Of a stretch of 64,000 nucleotides of DNA, positions 10,879 through 22,929 are shown piece by piece. The stretch lies in NCBI RefSeq assembly GCF_020536995.1, contig NC_068355.1:74846093-74910092 (forward strand). Direction: 5' to 3'. Each line of letters starts with the position of its first letter. The stretch's first letter is position 1. Position numbers and translations under genes: made by a program. The notes beneath the pieces were generated by a model. That model saw only the letters and a program-made list of their open reading frames with translations. It was not told the origin of the DNA and ran no database searches. This DNA comes from Dreissena polymorpha. Its lineage: Eukaryota; Mollusca; Bivalvia; Myida; Dreissenidae.

Positions 10879-11842
10879 AAGTGTGTTTCACCGATCTGAG
10901 CCATTTTCCAACTTGTCCGAGAAATCAATAAAACCAATGTATTGACTAAGTTTCACGATGATTAGGCAAAAAATGTGACTTCTATAGTGTTCGATCACAA
11001 GGTTTCTCTCTAGTCACATGAGGAAAACTTGACCGATCGGGACCATTTGCGAACTCATCTGAGATATATATAAAACCAATCTTTTCACCAAGTTTCATGA
11101 TGATTGGGAAAATAATATGACTTCTAGAGTGTTCACAAGCTTTTTTTACTTTATAAATATAAGAAACTGCACCCCCCCCGGCAGCCAAGTTATTCAACTG
11201 ACCGGAACCATTTTCGAATTCAACTCTTGTATCAAGAAAACAAATGTTCAGACCAAATTTCATGAAAATTGGGCAAAAAATGTGACTTCTAGTGTGTTCA
11301 CATGTTTTCACTATATACATATAGAGAAAAATGCCCCGCCCACTGGTGGCCATGTTTTTTCACCGATCTAGACCATTTTCGAACTCAACTATCAATAAAA
11401 CCAATGTTTTGACCAACTTTCATGATGATTGGGCAAAAATTGTGACTTTTAGAGTGTTAAGAAGGTTTCTCTATAGCCAAATAAGGAAAACTGCCCTGCC
11501 CACTGGCGGCCATGCTTTTCAACAGACAGGAACCACTTTTGAACTCAACCACCATATCATTAAGGCAACCATTTTGACAAAGTTACATGAAGATTGGGTA
11601 TGAAATGTGACTTCTACAGTGTTTTCAATGTTTTTTTCTTTTTTTTAACCTAGTGACCTAGTTTTTGACACAGCATGACCCAGTTTCGAACTTGATCGAG
11701 CTATCATTGGGACAAATCTTCTGACCAAGTTTCATAAAGATCGGACAATAAATGTGGCCTCTAGAATGTTTACGAACAAATGTGGACGGACGGACGACGG
11801 ACCGGTTACAAAAGCTCACCTGAGCAATCAGGCGAGCTAAAA
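10879..11842. repeat. related repeat with five ~185-bp tandem units
   Basis: The unit has CCGATCTGAGCCATTTTC, ATAAAACCAATG, AAGTTTCATGATGATTGGGC and TGTGACTTCTAGAGTGTTC. It recurs about five times. It closes with GGACGGACGGACGACGGAC and the hairpin GCTCACCTGAGCAATCAGGC. The end matches the 10362-10878 repeat, so the two are head-to-tail relatives. Open frames on both strands here are repeat artefacts. Confidence 0.65.
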
Positions 11843-11903
11843 AAGAAAAACTGAATAGTGTAGACGAGATGCGCATGTACAAACCACATAATAGCTATAT
11901 AGT

Positions 11904-12043
11904 GAATACTAGGTTAGCGTTGAATACAGAGAAGTTTATGTTGCGAGGCTTAGAACGCCGGAAGCGCGAGCCTTGGCGAGCGCTTTCGGTGTTCGAGCCG
12001 AGCAACATAAACTTCTCTGTATTCAACGCTAATCCTAGTATTC
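11904..12043. repeat. near-perfect 140-bp palindrome (hairpin)
   Basis: The left arm ATACTAGGTTAGCGTTGAAT with AGAGAAGTTTATGTTGC pairs with the right arm GCAACATAAACTTCTC plus GTATTCAACGCTAATCC. The centre is also palindromic (CGCGAGCC/TTGG/CGAGCGC-like). As RNA it would form a hairpin of about 65 bp. It abuts the TIR element at 12046. Confidence 0.75.
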
Positions 12044-12548
12044 TATTTATCCCATTTGATTTTTTCAACGTGACATTTAACATAAATAGATCTAATAACC
12101 TTAACAATAATTTTAATTCAGTCATAAAAACGCTTAAAATCTGACAAATGTAACCATGCGTAGTGATATACATGTATTTGTTCTGGTACGCAAAATAGTC
12201 TTTAAAAAATTCACACACAAACTGTAAAACAAGTAAAAATATCACCATATGCCTACATTCAATTTTACGCAGTATGCGAATTTTAACACATTACGACCGC
12301 GAAAAGAAGATTTTACTTTACTATAATTCGTTTTATTTTCGAAAGAAAATGATCAAAATCCAATATGGCGGCGATTGCTCCTGACAAAATGCTGTCGATG
12401 TCAACATACATGTACACCATCGACGACCTAGTTCTGGCTACCATAACTTTAAATGTCGCTTTTTATGATTTTTGACTGGCGCGACTTTGTACAGGTCTGT
12501 CAATACTAAATAAACTGAACGCTGAAGTTTCTTTAGCTATGGAAGACC

Positions 12549-12780
12549 TTGACAATTTTGACGAGTAAACAGACAATTGCAGCGACTGACACTTTATTTG
12601 ACAAAATATACAGGGCAATACGTTTTCCGACTTCGGACGACGAATTTAAGGACGCGCATAACGTGTTTTTATATAATGTTATGAGTATGCCGTGTGTGAT
12701 CCGATGCATCAATGGCGCCCATGTTAAAATCATTTCCCCAAGAACAGGGAACGACAAAAGTACAAACAAAAATCAAAACA
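12549..12780 (+). pseudogene. PIF/Harbinger (HARBI1-like) transposase fragment
   Basis: The frame reads IRFPTSDDEFKDAHNVF, then MPCVIRCINGAHVKIISP. In HARBI1-type DDE nucleases the matching stretch runs like 'FP-x-F..I.GFP.V.G.IDGTHI.I.AP', where the D of IDGTH is the first catalytic acidic residue. Here that position is N (CINGAH). Only about 75 residues are covered, and the frame ends near a donor-like gtaaga at 12783. The N-terminal DNA-binding part and the other catalytic residues are not visible. Family recognition is from memory of the motif. Confidence 0.5.
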
Positions 12781-13485
12781 CGTAAGAACTAGTATCTTAC
12801 CTTTAATAATCCTTTAAAATCCATCTAATAATCCATTTAACTCAATAATTGACGATATTGCATCTAGGGTCTTTAATAATTATTTTAGCATAGTTAAATA
12901 ATGACCCTTATGCCATTCTATCACTTTATTCAAATGAGTTTATGAACGCGATAAACTTTCTTCTTCGTCACACGCTACGTCATGTACTCTACATTACTGC
13001 TGTTCAAATGAACCGGAGCAGTTTATCTAATAATAGCCGTTGGTAAACTCGGTTGCATTTGCAGATTTCTGCATACAAACATAATTATGTTTAAACTTGC
13101 ACAATGTTTTATATATCTATGGTAAAAGCCCTTATTGTACGAGAAAATAATTTAATATATAAATACACAAAGAATGGAAAACATTCCAGTACACAACAGA
13201 TAAATGAGTAGGAAATACCCGTGTACAAAATGGGACGTTCCAAATTCCAGTGTGGTGCTATTTTTACCATCTTATACTTTACACAGCTCTATGCCTAACG
13301 TGAATTAAATAGGAAAGCAAACATAGCAGATTATTCATGAACTTTGCGATATGTGTATGGCTTGTTGTACATTCTGAATATTTAAGTTAAATGTCAAAAG
13401 TATATGCTTTGGTTATAAACAATGCACATTACACGAAATAAGGAAAATGTGATCAATTGACAATTCAGATATGTCGACATACAGT

Positions 13486-13571
13486 ACATCGAGGGCTGAA
13501 CGGAAAACTGCAGTATCTCCTTCTTAATATAATATGAGTTACAACAGTCTTCCGTTCACCCCTCGACATGT
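13486..13571. repeat. short inverted repeat (~86 bp hairpin)
   Basis: ACATCGAGGGCTGAACGGAA pairs with TTCCGTTCACCCCTCGACAT; one or two mismatches, loop of about 40 nt. Confidence 0.6.
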
Positions 13572-14124
13572 AGAAAACATGTGAAGTAAGTCGCGTTTAT
13601 AATAAATCGTCAAAAAAATGGGGGAAATGACGCAATAAGTTTGTCATTTTATGACGCCATCAATCAGCTGATTCATTATACGGATGGCGAAAAATTATGT
13701 CATATGACTAGATTTAAAGGTTGAAGGTCGTATAATTTTGAAGCTTAAGTTTTGTCGACTGTGTTTCTTATGAAAAATCATTCAGTGGTAAAGTAAATAT
13801 AAATAAAAAAATAACAAAACAAAAATCGTGTAATTTTATATTTTATTTCAACATTTCTTTTGGTGAATATGTTATATATATATATTTCTGCAAAATATGC
13901 ACATTTTCTTCTAATGGGTGACCTTTTAATTCGATCAATGAACCAAACAATATCGACCAAATTTTAGCGCATATCGCATGACGTCATTTAAAAAGTAGTC
14001 CGTGCACGCGACAGGTATATTCCACAGTGTTGAATACAAGCAAGTATATTCCACAACGTGTTATACCGTCAATGTCGCGGTGAAAATGGGATAAAAGTAG
14101 ATAAAAAACAGACACCTGATTTCA

Positions 14125-14400
14125 ATAAAAACTCGCCACCCTGTCCCCATCTGAATGGCCAACGTTCATCAACACTCGCCAAGTCCTCCAGTTCACCGGC
14201 CAGCGATGACTGAACCTCTGTATGTTTCTGTTATAGCATCTCCAGTTCTCTCCCCTTGGCCCGCATGGCGCTCTCGTGCTGGTCATTGAGGCTGTGTCAT
14301 TTTTTGTGTAGAAGTCAACAATTCGCCCTTTTGCTCCTCGAGTTTTCTGAAGGAGTCCCATTAGCCTTGTCAGATCTTTTGATCTTGTAGATGTCATTTC
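14125..14400 (-). pseudogene. decayed coiled-coil exon fragment
   Basis: The minus strand encodes pieces of a charged coiled coil in different frames: DSFRKLEEQKGELLTSTQK in one frame, then HESAMRAKGRELEML, a stop, and QKHTEVQSSLAGELEDLA in another. At least one frameshift and one stop interrupt it. Its style and strand match the exons at 8250-8917, so it may be a 5' exon of the same broken gene. A repeat abuts it at 14404. Confidence 0.4.
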
Positions 14401-14403
14401 AAT

Positions 14404-14718
14404 AACAAACGAGAGCTGTCACCATAGGATGACTTATGCCCCCTATAAACGCTTGATAGAAGTTGAGCTTTTTTCGAAACGTAAACAGATTTCAAAACCT
14501 AAACGCGGACCCTAAGTTCAAGGTCAATGTCACAGGGATCAAACTTTGTGTGCGAATGGAAAGGCCTTGTCCATATAAACATGCGTGCCAAATATGAAAT
14601 TGCTATCTGAAGCGACATAGAAGTTATGAGAATTTTTTGAAACCTAAAAGCAAAGTGTGACGGACAGACGGACGGACGGACAGTCTGATCAGTATATGAC
14701 CTCATTCGGGGGCATACA
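14404..14718. repeat. 'gagagctgtcaccataggatgac' interspersed repeat
   Basis: Starts ACGAGAGCTGTCACCATAGG with ATGCCCCCTATAAACGC and ends with GACGGACGGACGGACAGTC then CATTCGGGGGCATAC. The start motif recurs at 60924-60985. Non-coding. Confidence 0.6.
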
Positions 14719-14924
14719 AATAATAAAGAACTACCAGTAAGTACTGGATACATTTTACAGTGATCCTTTTTTAATATTTGAACGTACAAAACAGTATTTT
14801 AGTCCAAGTTATGGAGTTCACTTAACCCGACTAAAAATTTAATAAGCAATCTTAGCTAATATAAGCTATGTGTTGTTCTATTTTAAAGACGAAAATCTAC
14901 TACAGATTGCATTAAGGTTTCACA

Positions 14925-15119
14925 TGCGTGTAGAAAAAAGGCATTGGCAAACAGCGTAGACCCAGATGAGACGCCGCAGGGTCTGTGCTGTTTGCTTAAA
15001 AGAATTTCTGTCAGAAATATTCTAAATACAGAAATAAATATACTAGACATCCCTAATTTTGGAAATAAATTGATCCAATTTAGAAGGATGGGACAGTCCA
15101 CTAGGCATAAATGGGTTAA
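14925..15119 (-). mobile_element. TTAA-CCCATTTATG MITE, truncated copy
   Basis: The + strand right end is TAGGCATAAATGGGTTAA (TTAA at 15116-15119). The interior has GATGAGACGCCGCAGGG and CTAGACATCCCTAATTTTGG, matching the full copy at 22634-22862 in inverted orientation. The other terminus is missing or badly decayed near 14925. Confidence 0.6.
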
Positions 15120-15129
15120 CATGTCCTAG

Positions 15130-16010
15130 AATGTAATAGCCAAGAAATAAGGAAAATACAAATGGTTTAACTTTATTTCATTTTACTTTATTTATTTTAC
15201 ACCTTTTGAGGGTTTTGTAAATAAGGATTTTAAACATTACTTCAAAAGACAACTAAATAAGTGTTTAATGCAGGATAGGTTTGTTAAAATAAAATCTGAA
15301 AAATATATATACATAGCTAAATAATCAAAGCAACTATCTAAGAAGCTAGATATGGCTATGACCTTCAAAATAAAAATAGCTTACCTATAAAATTGCCTTT
15401 ATTTATTTCGGCAAATGTCATTAAAACTATTTTAATTTGTAGTAAAAAAATTCATCTTTATATTAAATCAAGTATTAATTTTGGTATTATACATTAAGTA
15501 ACCATTGTGTTACATTCATTATCCTTCTGTATTCACTAAGTATTTCCTTGACATGTTAATTAACAAGATTTGAACACAAAATCGCTACAGAATCTATTTC
15601 TTTGTAATTGCACTTCTAAAAAAATATCATATTCTAGCTACGAGCATTCACTGCTTAAACTTTCAGAGGGGCAACAAAGGGAGAAACATCAAGCACTAAC
15701 CTAGTCTTCTGGCTTAGCTGTTCATTTAAAACAGACGAGAAGAGACACCATACATACATTCCCTATCGACCACTGTGCCGTCATCATATTTAATCTGATA
15801 TCACACTCAAAAAATGAATACTGACCACCACTTCTTGAATCTTTTACAAAGTATTCCACTTTTTTTAAAACTTTGTACTTTTTTCAAACCCAACATCATA
15901 CAGAACTAATCTATCAAAATTTGAAAAATGCAACCTGTTTTTAAGATTGCAAGCACTTCCTCAAAAGAACCTGAATTAATACAAAAATGATACTATTATA
16001 TTAATTGTTG
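15130..16010. other. AT-rich DNA, nothing recognised
   Basis: No exon, RNA or repeat structure was found between the MITE and the LINE 3' end. Confidence 0.4.
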
Positions 16011-16029
16011 TTGATCAAACAAATAAAGA

Positions 16030-18240
16030 TATTAACGTTTCGTTTCGTTTATTGGCAAAAACGGCAAAAGCATTGCATTGCGCCATTTACAAAAAATATA
16101 AAGATTATGGCCAAGACACACAGAAAAATATCATATATATACACACAGTCATACATACATAAATACATAAACCCACATATTATATGACTATTTTAAACAT
16201 CAAAATATAAATATATACATCAAATAGGTATATTCAGAGTTCACACAGCAAGCATAGCATCACGAAAAATCGAAGCATTATAACAATATTTAGCAACGCT
16301 TCTGATTTTTCGTTTAGATCTAGATGACATGAAATTAATAAACATATTCATAGACGGCCAGGAAGTATTTACTAGGTTTTTTTTCCTAATGTTAGTAAAA
16401 GCTGTACAACATAGCAAGAAATGGTATTCGGATTCAATAGTGTTTAGTGAACATAATCTACACACTCTATTATTGCGATCTACATTTCTGTATCTTCCCG
16501 TTTCGATTTCAAGATTATGAGAGCTCAGACGAAGTCTTGTAAGTGATATTCTTGATTTTTCGTGTGACACACAGTCTAAATAGTCCTCATATTCAAAAGT
16601 TCTTTTAAATTTACAGTAGTAAGATAACTTAGGCATATTTGAAATGGATTCTAACCATGTTTGTTGAAACTGGTCACGGATCCGTTGTCTCACTGAGGCA
16701 AAATTAATGCTGATATAAGAATTTTCAAAAAGATCACCATTCCCCAGATAATCAAAGTAGGATTTGCATGCTTTAAACCAGCAAAACGTATTAATATTTC
16801 TTTGATTTGTGAACACTCAATACATAATGGAATCTGTCTTATTCATTATTTTTATATAAAATTTAAGAGCTCTTTCTTTACACAACACTGCTAATGGATA
16901 TTTGCCGGTTTCACCTAGTACAGCCATATTTGGTGTTGATTGTTTTACACCAAGAATTATTTTCAAAAATTTAAAATGTAAGGCATCAATTTCCTTAAAG
17001 TTATATATTCCCCATACTTCTGAGCCGTACAGCAGAATAGGTAGAATCATACAATCAAATAGATATAATTTGGTCTTAACATCCATTTTAACATTATTAA
17101 ATAAGCACAAAAGATTATGATAAGCTTTCAGGGCTTGATCAGAGAGAGCTTTGACAGCATATCGCATATTACCTGTATAATACAATTTTACACCTAAGTA
17201 GCAAAAACTGTCAACAATTTCAATGATTTGTTCATTTATAGTCCACTGATAATTATGATGGCTCTTACGCGTTTCAAAGATACATACTTTAGTTTTGTTA
17301 ATATTAATTTTTAATCCACATGATGTGGAGTATTGCGATATACTATCAAGTTGTGCTTGAAGACTTATCGGATTAGTGGTAAACAGTGCGATGTCGTCAG
17401 CAAATAACAGAAGATACAATGATAACTGTTCAATATCTTTGTCTGATAGATTTACCATATCAATATAATCAGTGATATCATTAATGAAAAGTAAAAATAA
17501 AAGAGGTGAGAGTGGCTCACCTTGTTTTAATCCTATTGATATGTCAAAAAACTCTGAAAAGTTCATGGTCGAGCTTGAACGGACACATGCTTTTATGTTT
17601 GAATAGATTGACTTAATAATGTTCATAATCTTACAGCTCAGGCCTGATTGCACCAGTTTTACCCATAATATATCGTGGTTTACAGTATCGAAAGCCTTTT
17701 CATAATCTATAAAAGCACAGAACAATTTGTTTCTGGATGCTAAAACTTTTTGGATAATTAAATGCAAGATAAAAATGCAGTCAGTTGTACTATGGTTGTC
17801 CCTGAAGCCAAATTTGAGTCATTAAGTTTTTTGTTATTTTCACACCATTTATTAATTCGATTTCTGAGCAGCATAGAAAACAATTTAGCAGTAATATTGA
17901 TTAAAGTTATACCCCGATAATTCGAAGGATTTTTAGTATCGCCCTTTTTGTGAATAGGGACAATTACACCCTTGGCCCATGCGTCAGGATAGGTACCGTT
18001 AGTAAAAATGTAGTTAAATATGACCACAAGATAAGGTGCAATAAAATGTTTTGCGCCTATAATAAAGTCGCAAACATTTCCATCAAGATCGCAACTTTTA
18101 TTTGTTTTGAGTGATAGTATTGTTTTTTCCACTTCATCTACTGTAAAATCCATATCCAGTTCATCGATATTTACATCAGAATCATGTACATTTTCTGTAT
18201 TCAGACTCGAAATGTCAATCGAATTAGAAATATTTTTAAA
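16030..18240 (-). mobile_element. non-LTR retrotransposon (LINE), 5'-truncated and broken
   Basis: The minus strand encodes the reverse transcriptase and C-terminal part of a LINE ORF2. Fingers/palm motifs are visible in order: PIHKKGD..NPSNYRGI, AFIDYEKAFDTVNH, GLKQGEPLSPLLF, LLLFADDIALF, then INKTK and SFCYLGV. A C-terminal C-x2-C...H-x4-C zinc-like motif follows (VCRLC...EYHFLLCC). One missing base near 17810 shifts the frame where residues FGFRDNHSTTD are expected, and an in-frame TGA lies at 16817-16819. The ORF is open upstream to about 18240, where homology stops, so the endonuclease is absent: a typical 5' truncation. The 3' end carries a GAAAC-like short repeat near 16038-16052. The clade is undetermined. 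Confidence 0.85.
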
Positions 18241-18249
18241 ATATCAACA

Positions 18250-19320
18250 ATAAATGCAAACCTGAATTATCATTATTAATTGGATAAATCTTTCACTCAT
18301 TGAGACTGAAAACAAAAGAACAAGTGGCAAACTGGAGTAAATTAGCTTATGGTGTTACGATTGTTATTATAACTACATGTACTTGCATCAGAACTAAACT
18401 AGGAGCATGTGAATGATATCTGATTACTACTGAATACATTGTATTTTAATATATTACCTCAACACAATAAACTGAGTTGAGTTGAATTGACTGAATATTG
18501 TTAAATGTTGTATAGTTCTACGAATACATAATTATAACAAAATTGTAAAAGTCAGTTAAAAGACTACTAAAACACAAGTACATTTTACATTTATTTGAAC
18601 ATACTTTTTAGACTAGAACTTGAATTGTAAACTAGTTTGCTAAAATTTGAAAAAAATAACCAAAATAGAGAAAATAAACAACTATGATATAACAACAAAT
18701 TCTTCAAGTACAAAAGTCACAAAATCACAGGCTAACAATAGCTGGCTTTATGCAAATGAAATGAGATGCATGATAGGCAAATCATGTACAATCAAGAAAA
18801 TATTTTCTAAAAACATTGCTGTAAGCATTTACAATATGCCTAGAGAAATATTTTAACAATTTGTTTATGAAGTAGCAATGAAAACAAATGTTATAGTACT
18901 AGACATCAGTCGATTTTTTCTGTCTTTTAATGTTTATATGATGAATGGCACAATGGTTGAGAAATGAACAAAGCTGAAATGACACAACAACAACTTAACA
19001 TGCCTTCACTTTCAAATAGGTAAAATATGCCCAACGTCTAAAATAACTCATTGCTTTATCATCTTACTAAGAAAAGGCTCTATGAATTTGTCTAAACCAT
19101 TACCCATACTGAAATGTGGTAACAAAAGAAAACACCCCACAAATGAGGGAATCATAAAGTACTTGAAGGAAGAAGCTAAAATTATTCACATGATCTCTTT
19201 TTGGCTTTATGCATCTCCTACCTCTCTTAACCTTCTAGCACTTAGATATGTATTTTGACACATTTGTAGTCCCATAGAAAGTTGAATAAAGTTAAAGACC
19301 TTTGGTACTAGATTACAGTT
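18250..19320. other. AT-rich DNA, nothing recognised
   Basis: No supported exon, RNA gene, TIR or tandem repeat. Only short chance frames. Confidence 0.4.
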
Positions 19321-19324
19321 TTAA

Positions 19325-19460
19325 AGGTTTCATTTCCCACCCCTTAGTGACTAAGGAGCAGCAAACAGCATAAAACCTGAAAAGACTGCGAGTTACTCGC
19401 AGTCTGTTCTGGTTTAATGCTGATTGCAAAAGCCATTTTCTTTTTGCTTCTGACGAGAGA
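19325..19460. repeat. MITE-like repeat with a strong hairpin
   Basis: Contains AGACTGCGAGTTACTCGCAG plus TCT (about 19383-19405), a near-perfect hairpin. It is flanked by AGCAGCAAACAGCATAAAAC and its partial complement GGTTTAATGCTGATTGC. CCTTAGTGACTAAGG nearby is itself palindromic. Non-coding. Confidence 0.6.
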
Positions 19461-19469
19461 AATTATTAA

Positions 19470-20100
19470 AAATGGTAACTTAATATTTCTATTCACATTG
19501 TTCTTATTTGTACAAAAAAATGATAGTGTTTATTTAAATAGATGGATTTCTAGGATGCTGATAAAAAAATTGTCATAAATTTTTGGGCAGGAAATAATCA
19601 AACTTAAGGTAAATCAAAGTTAAGGTAACAAAGTGTCACATAAAATCACGTGAAATAAAATCAGCATTCCAACAATAAAACTTTGAGTTAATGGTTTGCA
19701 ACAATATCAAAAGCTTTAGTAAGCATATGTGACTTCATAAAGTTTATATCAACACACATAAAATGCTTATGGGACTTTTATAAAATGGATACTTCTCATG
19801 TGCAGATGCCCATTTTTTTACAATTTCGCACAAAGCTACCCCTTTAAAAAAAATATTATAGTGAATATATTAATGTATTTTTATGTCATGTTAAATATTA
19901 AAAAATTTGTTTAATCAAAAGCTACAAAAGCTTATATAAAGTTGAACATAGTAAATATTTCTGAAGAGGTGCTGTTTTAATGTTTCAAATACACATTATC
20001 AGCAATGATGTGAACACTGCATAATTACACGTTTTGTTATGCATATATTGCATACATTTGTGCACATACACAATATCCCAAGACTACATGTACAGATGGG
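19470..20100. other. AT-rich DNA, nothing recognised
   Basis: No gene or repeat structure identified before the 186-bp array. Confidence 0.35.
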
Positions 20101-20107
20101 TGGATGG

Positions 20108-20677
20108 GGTAGGTGTCTGATAGCGACGAAACTTGGCAGACTTGTTCGGCCCGATGGGTCACGCATGCCAAAAGTCCAATATGGCGTCTCAGTGCCATCG
20201 CTTCCGGTGAAAGTGTCGCCGAAGGTACGCTTACTGGCCCGTATTGGCCCCGTTACCCCATAATAGGAGCCTATGGTCGCGATTATCTCTCGGAGTAGGT
20301 GTCTGATAGCGACGAAACTTGGCAGACTTGTTCGGCCCGATGGGTCACGCATGCCAAAAGTCCAATATGGCGTCTCAGTGCCATCGCTTCCGGTGAAAGT
20401 GTCGCCGAAGGTACGCTAACTGGCCCGTATTGGCCCCGTTACCCCATAATAGGAGCCTATGGTCGCGATTATCTCTCGGAGTAGGTGTCTGATAGCGACG
20501 AAACTTGGCAGACTTGTTCGGCCCGATGGGTCACGCATGCCAAAAGTCCAATATGGCGTCTCAGTGCCATCGCTTCCGGTGAAAGTGTCGCCGAAGGTAC
20601 GCTAACTTGCCCGTATTGGCCCCGTTACCCCATAATAGGAGCCTATGGTCGCGATTATCTCTCGGAGTAGGTGTCTG
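20108..20677. repeat. 186-bp tandem repeat, three units plus a 12-bp start of a fourth
   Basis: Units 20108-20293, 20294-20479 and 20480-20665 differ at only a few positions (for example GCTTACTGG, GCTAACTGG and GCTAACTTG). Each begins GTAGGTGTCTGATAGCGACG and ends GCGATTATCTCTCGGA. The unit is GC-richer than its surroundings. Because 186 is a multiple of 3, each unit has the same 61-codon open frame, but a stop at each junction argues against coding. The array runs straight into the minisatellite at 20680. Confidence 0.9.
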
Positions 20678-20679
20678 AA

Positions 20680-22030
20680 TCGGGGGTTAAATCATCTTCA
20701 TGTGTAAAATCATTATCGGGCGTAAAAGCATCATGATTGGTTAAACCATCATCAGTTGCAAAATCATCATCGGGGGTAAATCTTCTTCGCGGGTAAAAAC
20801 ATCATCATGGATAAAATTATCATCTGGAGTAAAATCATCATCATGGGTAAAATCGCAAACAGGGAATACATCATCACCAGGGGTAAAAATCATCATTGGG
20901 GGTAAAATCTTCATCATGGGTAAAATCATCTTCGGGGGTAAAATCATAATCATGGGAAAAATCATCATCGGGGGTTATATCTTCATCGCGGATAAAATCA
21001 TCTTTATGTGTCAAATTATTATCGGGGTAAAAGCATCATGATGGGTTAAATCATCATCAGTTGCAGAATCATCATCGGGGGTAAAATCATCATCGGGGGG
21101 GGGGGTAAAATCATCATCATGGGTAAAATCATCAACGAGGGTAAAATCTTCATCTGGAGTCAATTTCATCATCTTGGAATAAATCACCATCGTGGGTAAA
21201 ATTATCATCGGGGGTTAAATCATCATCATGGGTAAATCATTATTTGGGAAAAACATCTTCATGATTGAAATCATCATCAGGGGTACAATCATCATGGGGG
21301 GTAAATCATTATCGCGGGTTAAATCATCATCGGGGGGGGGGGGTAAAATTATCAGCGAGGTAAAATCATAATCGTGGGTAAAATCATAATTATGGGTAGA
21401 AACATCATCAGGTGTTGCATCATCATCAGGATTAGAATCAGCGTCGGGGATAAAATCATCATCGGGGCTAAAATCATCAGCGGGAGTAAAATCATCATCT
21501 TGGGTTACATCATCATCGGTGGTAAAATCATCATCATGGGTAAATAAATTATCATGGGTTAAATCATCATCGGGGGTTAATCATCATCATGGGTAAAATC
21601 ATCATCAGGGGTAAAATCTTCATTACGATTAAAATCATCATCGGGGTAAAATCATCTTTTGTAAATTCATGATCGGGGTAAAATCATCATCGGGGGTACG
21701 ATAATCATTATGGGTAAGATCATCATCATGGGTAAAATCATCATCGGTTGTAAAATCGTCATCGGGGGTAAAATCATCATCAGGTGTAAAACCATCATCG
21801 GGGGTAAAATCATCATCGGTGGCAAAATCATCATCGGGGATAAAATCATCATCGGTGGTAAAATTATCATGGTGGGTAAAATCATCATCGGAGTAAAATC
21901 ATCATCATGGGTAAAATCGTCATCAGGAATAAAATCATCCTTTGGGGTAAAATCCTCATTTGGGGTAAAATTATCCTTTGGGATAAAATTATCATCGTTG
22001 GTAAAATCACCATCAGGGGTCAATCATCTA
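20680..22030. repeat. GGGGTAAAATCATCATC minisatellite, about 1.35 kb
   Basis: Roughly 75-80 degenerate units of 15-18 bp with consensus GGGGGTAAAATCATCATC. They vary by G-run length and ATC number. Long frames on both strands (for example repeated DDDFTP or MMILPP) arise from the repeat period and are not genes. Confidence 0.9.
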
Positions 22031-22049
22031 TCGTGTGCGATATTAGTTT

Positions 22050-22620
22050 AATGAGTTATGTTTAAAATAATTTAAACACGAGTTTAAGAATGTCGTCCTA
22101 AGGAACAGACTAGGAACAGTAGTGTTTTTTTCTTTTCTGAACTATATCTTAAATGTTCAAGAAATAGGTATTCAACTGAAAGCCACCATTGTCGTTGATT
22201 CATGCGATCACTGGAATGACGTGTTTCCATAGGTATGAACGACAAGTCAGCCGTAAACTTGACAGTTAACTGATTCGTTATCGCCCGTTGCATGAACTTT
22301 TACAGCAGACTCAGTTAAGTTTGGCTCATTTCCAATTTTAAATATTAGTATGCCATACCGAGCACGTTTGCATTTTCACCACTAGTTATCGCACTGCTGA
22401 ATTAGACAACAAACACAATTTCAGCAAAACAGACTGAAATAAAAATAGTTTATTACAACTATTTTGAGTCTTTTATTCTATGTTCTCATTATCACGAACA
22501 AAACAATGAATAATATTGATCATTTTCATACGTAAATGAACGCATTAGGTCTGACTTTGAAGGAAATGTGTCTACAAGGCCTATGTTATCTTTCAGCAGC
22601 GTGTGTGCAGTTGTAAGGAA
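22050..22620. other. unique-looking DNA, no gene supported
   Basis: A minus-strand open frame of about 69 codons at 22084-22293 has no recognisable motif or splice sites, so I do not call it a gene. Confidence 0.35.
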
Positions 22621-22633
22621 CAGACCCGCCCGA

Positions 22634-22862
22634 TTAACCCATTTATGTCTAGTGGACTCTCAAATACTTCTAAATTTATCAATTAATTTTCAAAATTAGG
22701 GATGTCTAGTATATTTATTTCCATAGTTATAATATTTCTTACAGAAATGCCTAAAAGCAAACAGCGCAGATCCTGATGAGACGCCGCATTATGCGGCGTC
22801 TCATCTGGGTCAACGCTTTTTGCCAAGGCCTTTTTTCAAGACGCTAGGCATATATGGGTTAA
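22634..22862. mobile_element. TTAA-CCCATTTATG MITE, full copy with cruciform core
   Basis: The ends are TTAACCCATTTATGTCTAG and CTAGGCATATATGGGTTAA. TTAA lies at 22634-22637 and 22859-22862, so about 229 bp including both TTAA. The core has GATGAGACGCCGCAT paired with ATGCGGCGTCTCATC (22776-22806). TTAA duplication and CCC/GGG ends are piggyBac-like. It is non-autonomous. A second, truncated copy lies at 14925-15119. Confidence 0.8.
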
Positions 22863-22929
22863 TGTCGGTGAACCCAGACCGCCTTATGGTGGAAATACAT
22901 TGTTGGGATCCGGCGGTAGATACACTGTG

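Larger units (their letters stand above)
12046..14096. mobile_element. Harbinger-like DNA transposon remnant, about 2.05 kb
   Basis: The left end TTTATCCCATTT...CAACGTGACATT and the reverse complement of the right end (TTTATCCCATTTTCACCGCG then ACATT) form an imperfect TIR of about 28 bp with a 6-nt gap. Inside, 12549-12780 encodes a transposase-like fragment (separate entry). I could not fix an exact 3-bp target duplication. The rest is AT-rich and non-coding, including a small hairpin at 13486-13571. Confidence 0.45.

Noticed and set aside
20108-20677. Three identical 61-aa frames as a gene family
   Set aside because: They are 186-bp satellite units, each ending in a stop at the unit junction, with no start ATG at the frame start.
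21667-22051. 113-118 aa frames with IIIG or MMILPP repeats
   Set aside because: Artefacts of the GGGGTAAAATCATC minisatellite.
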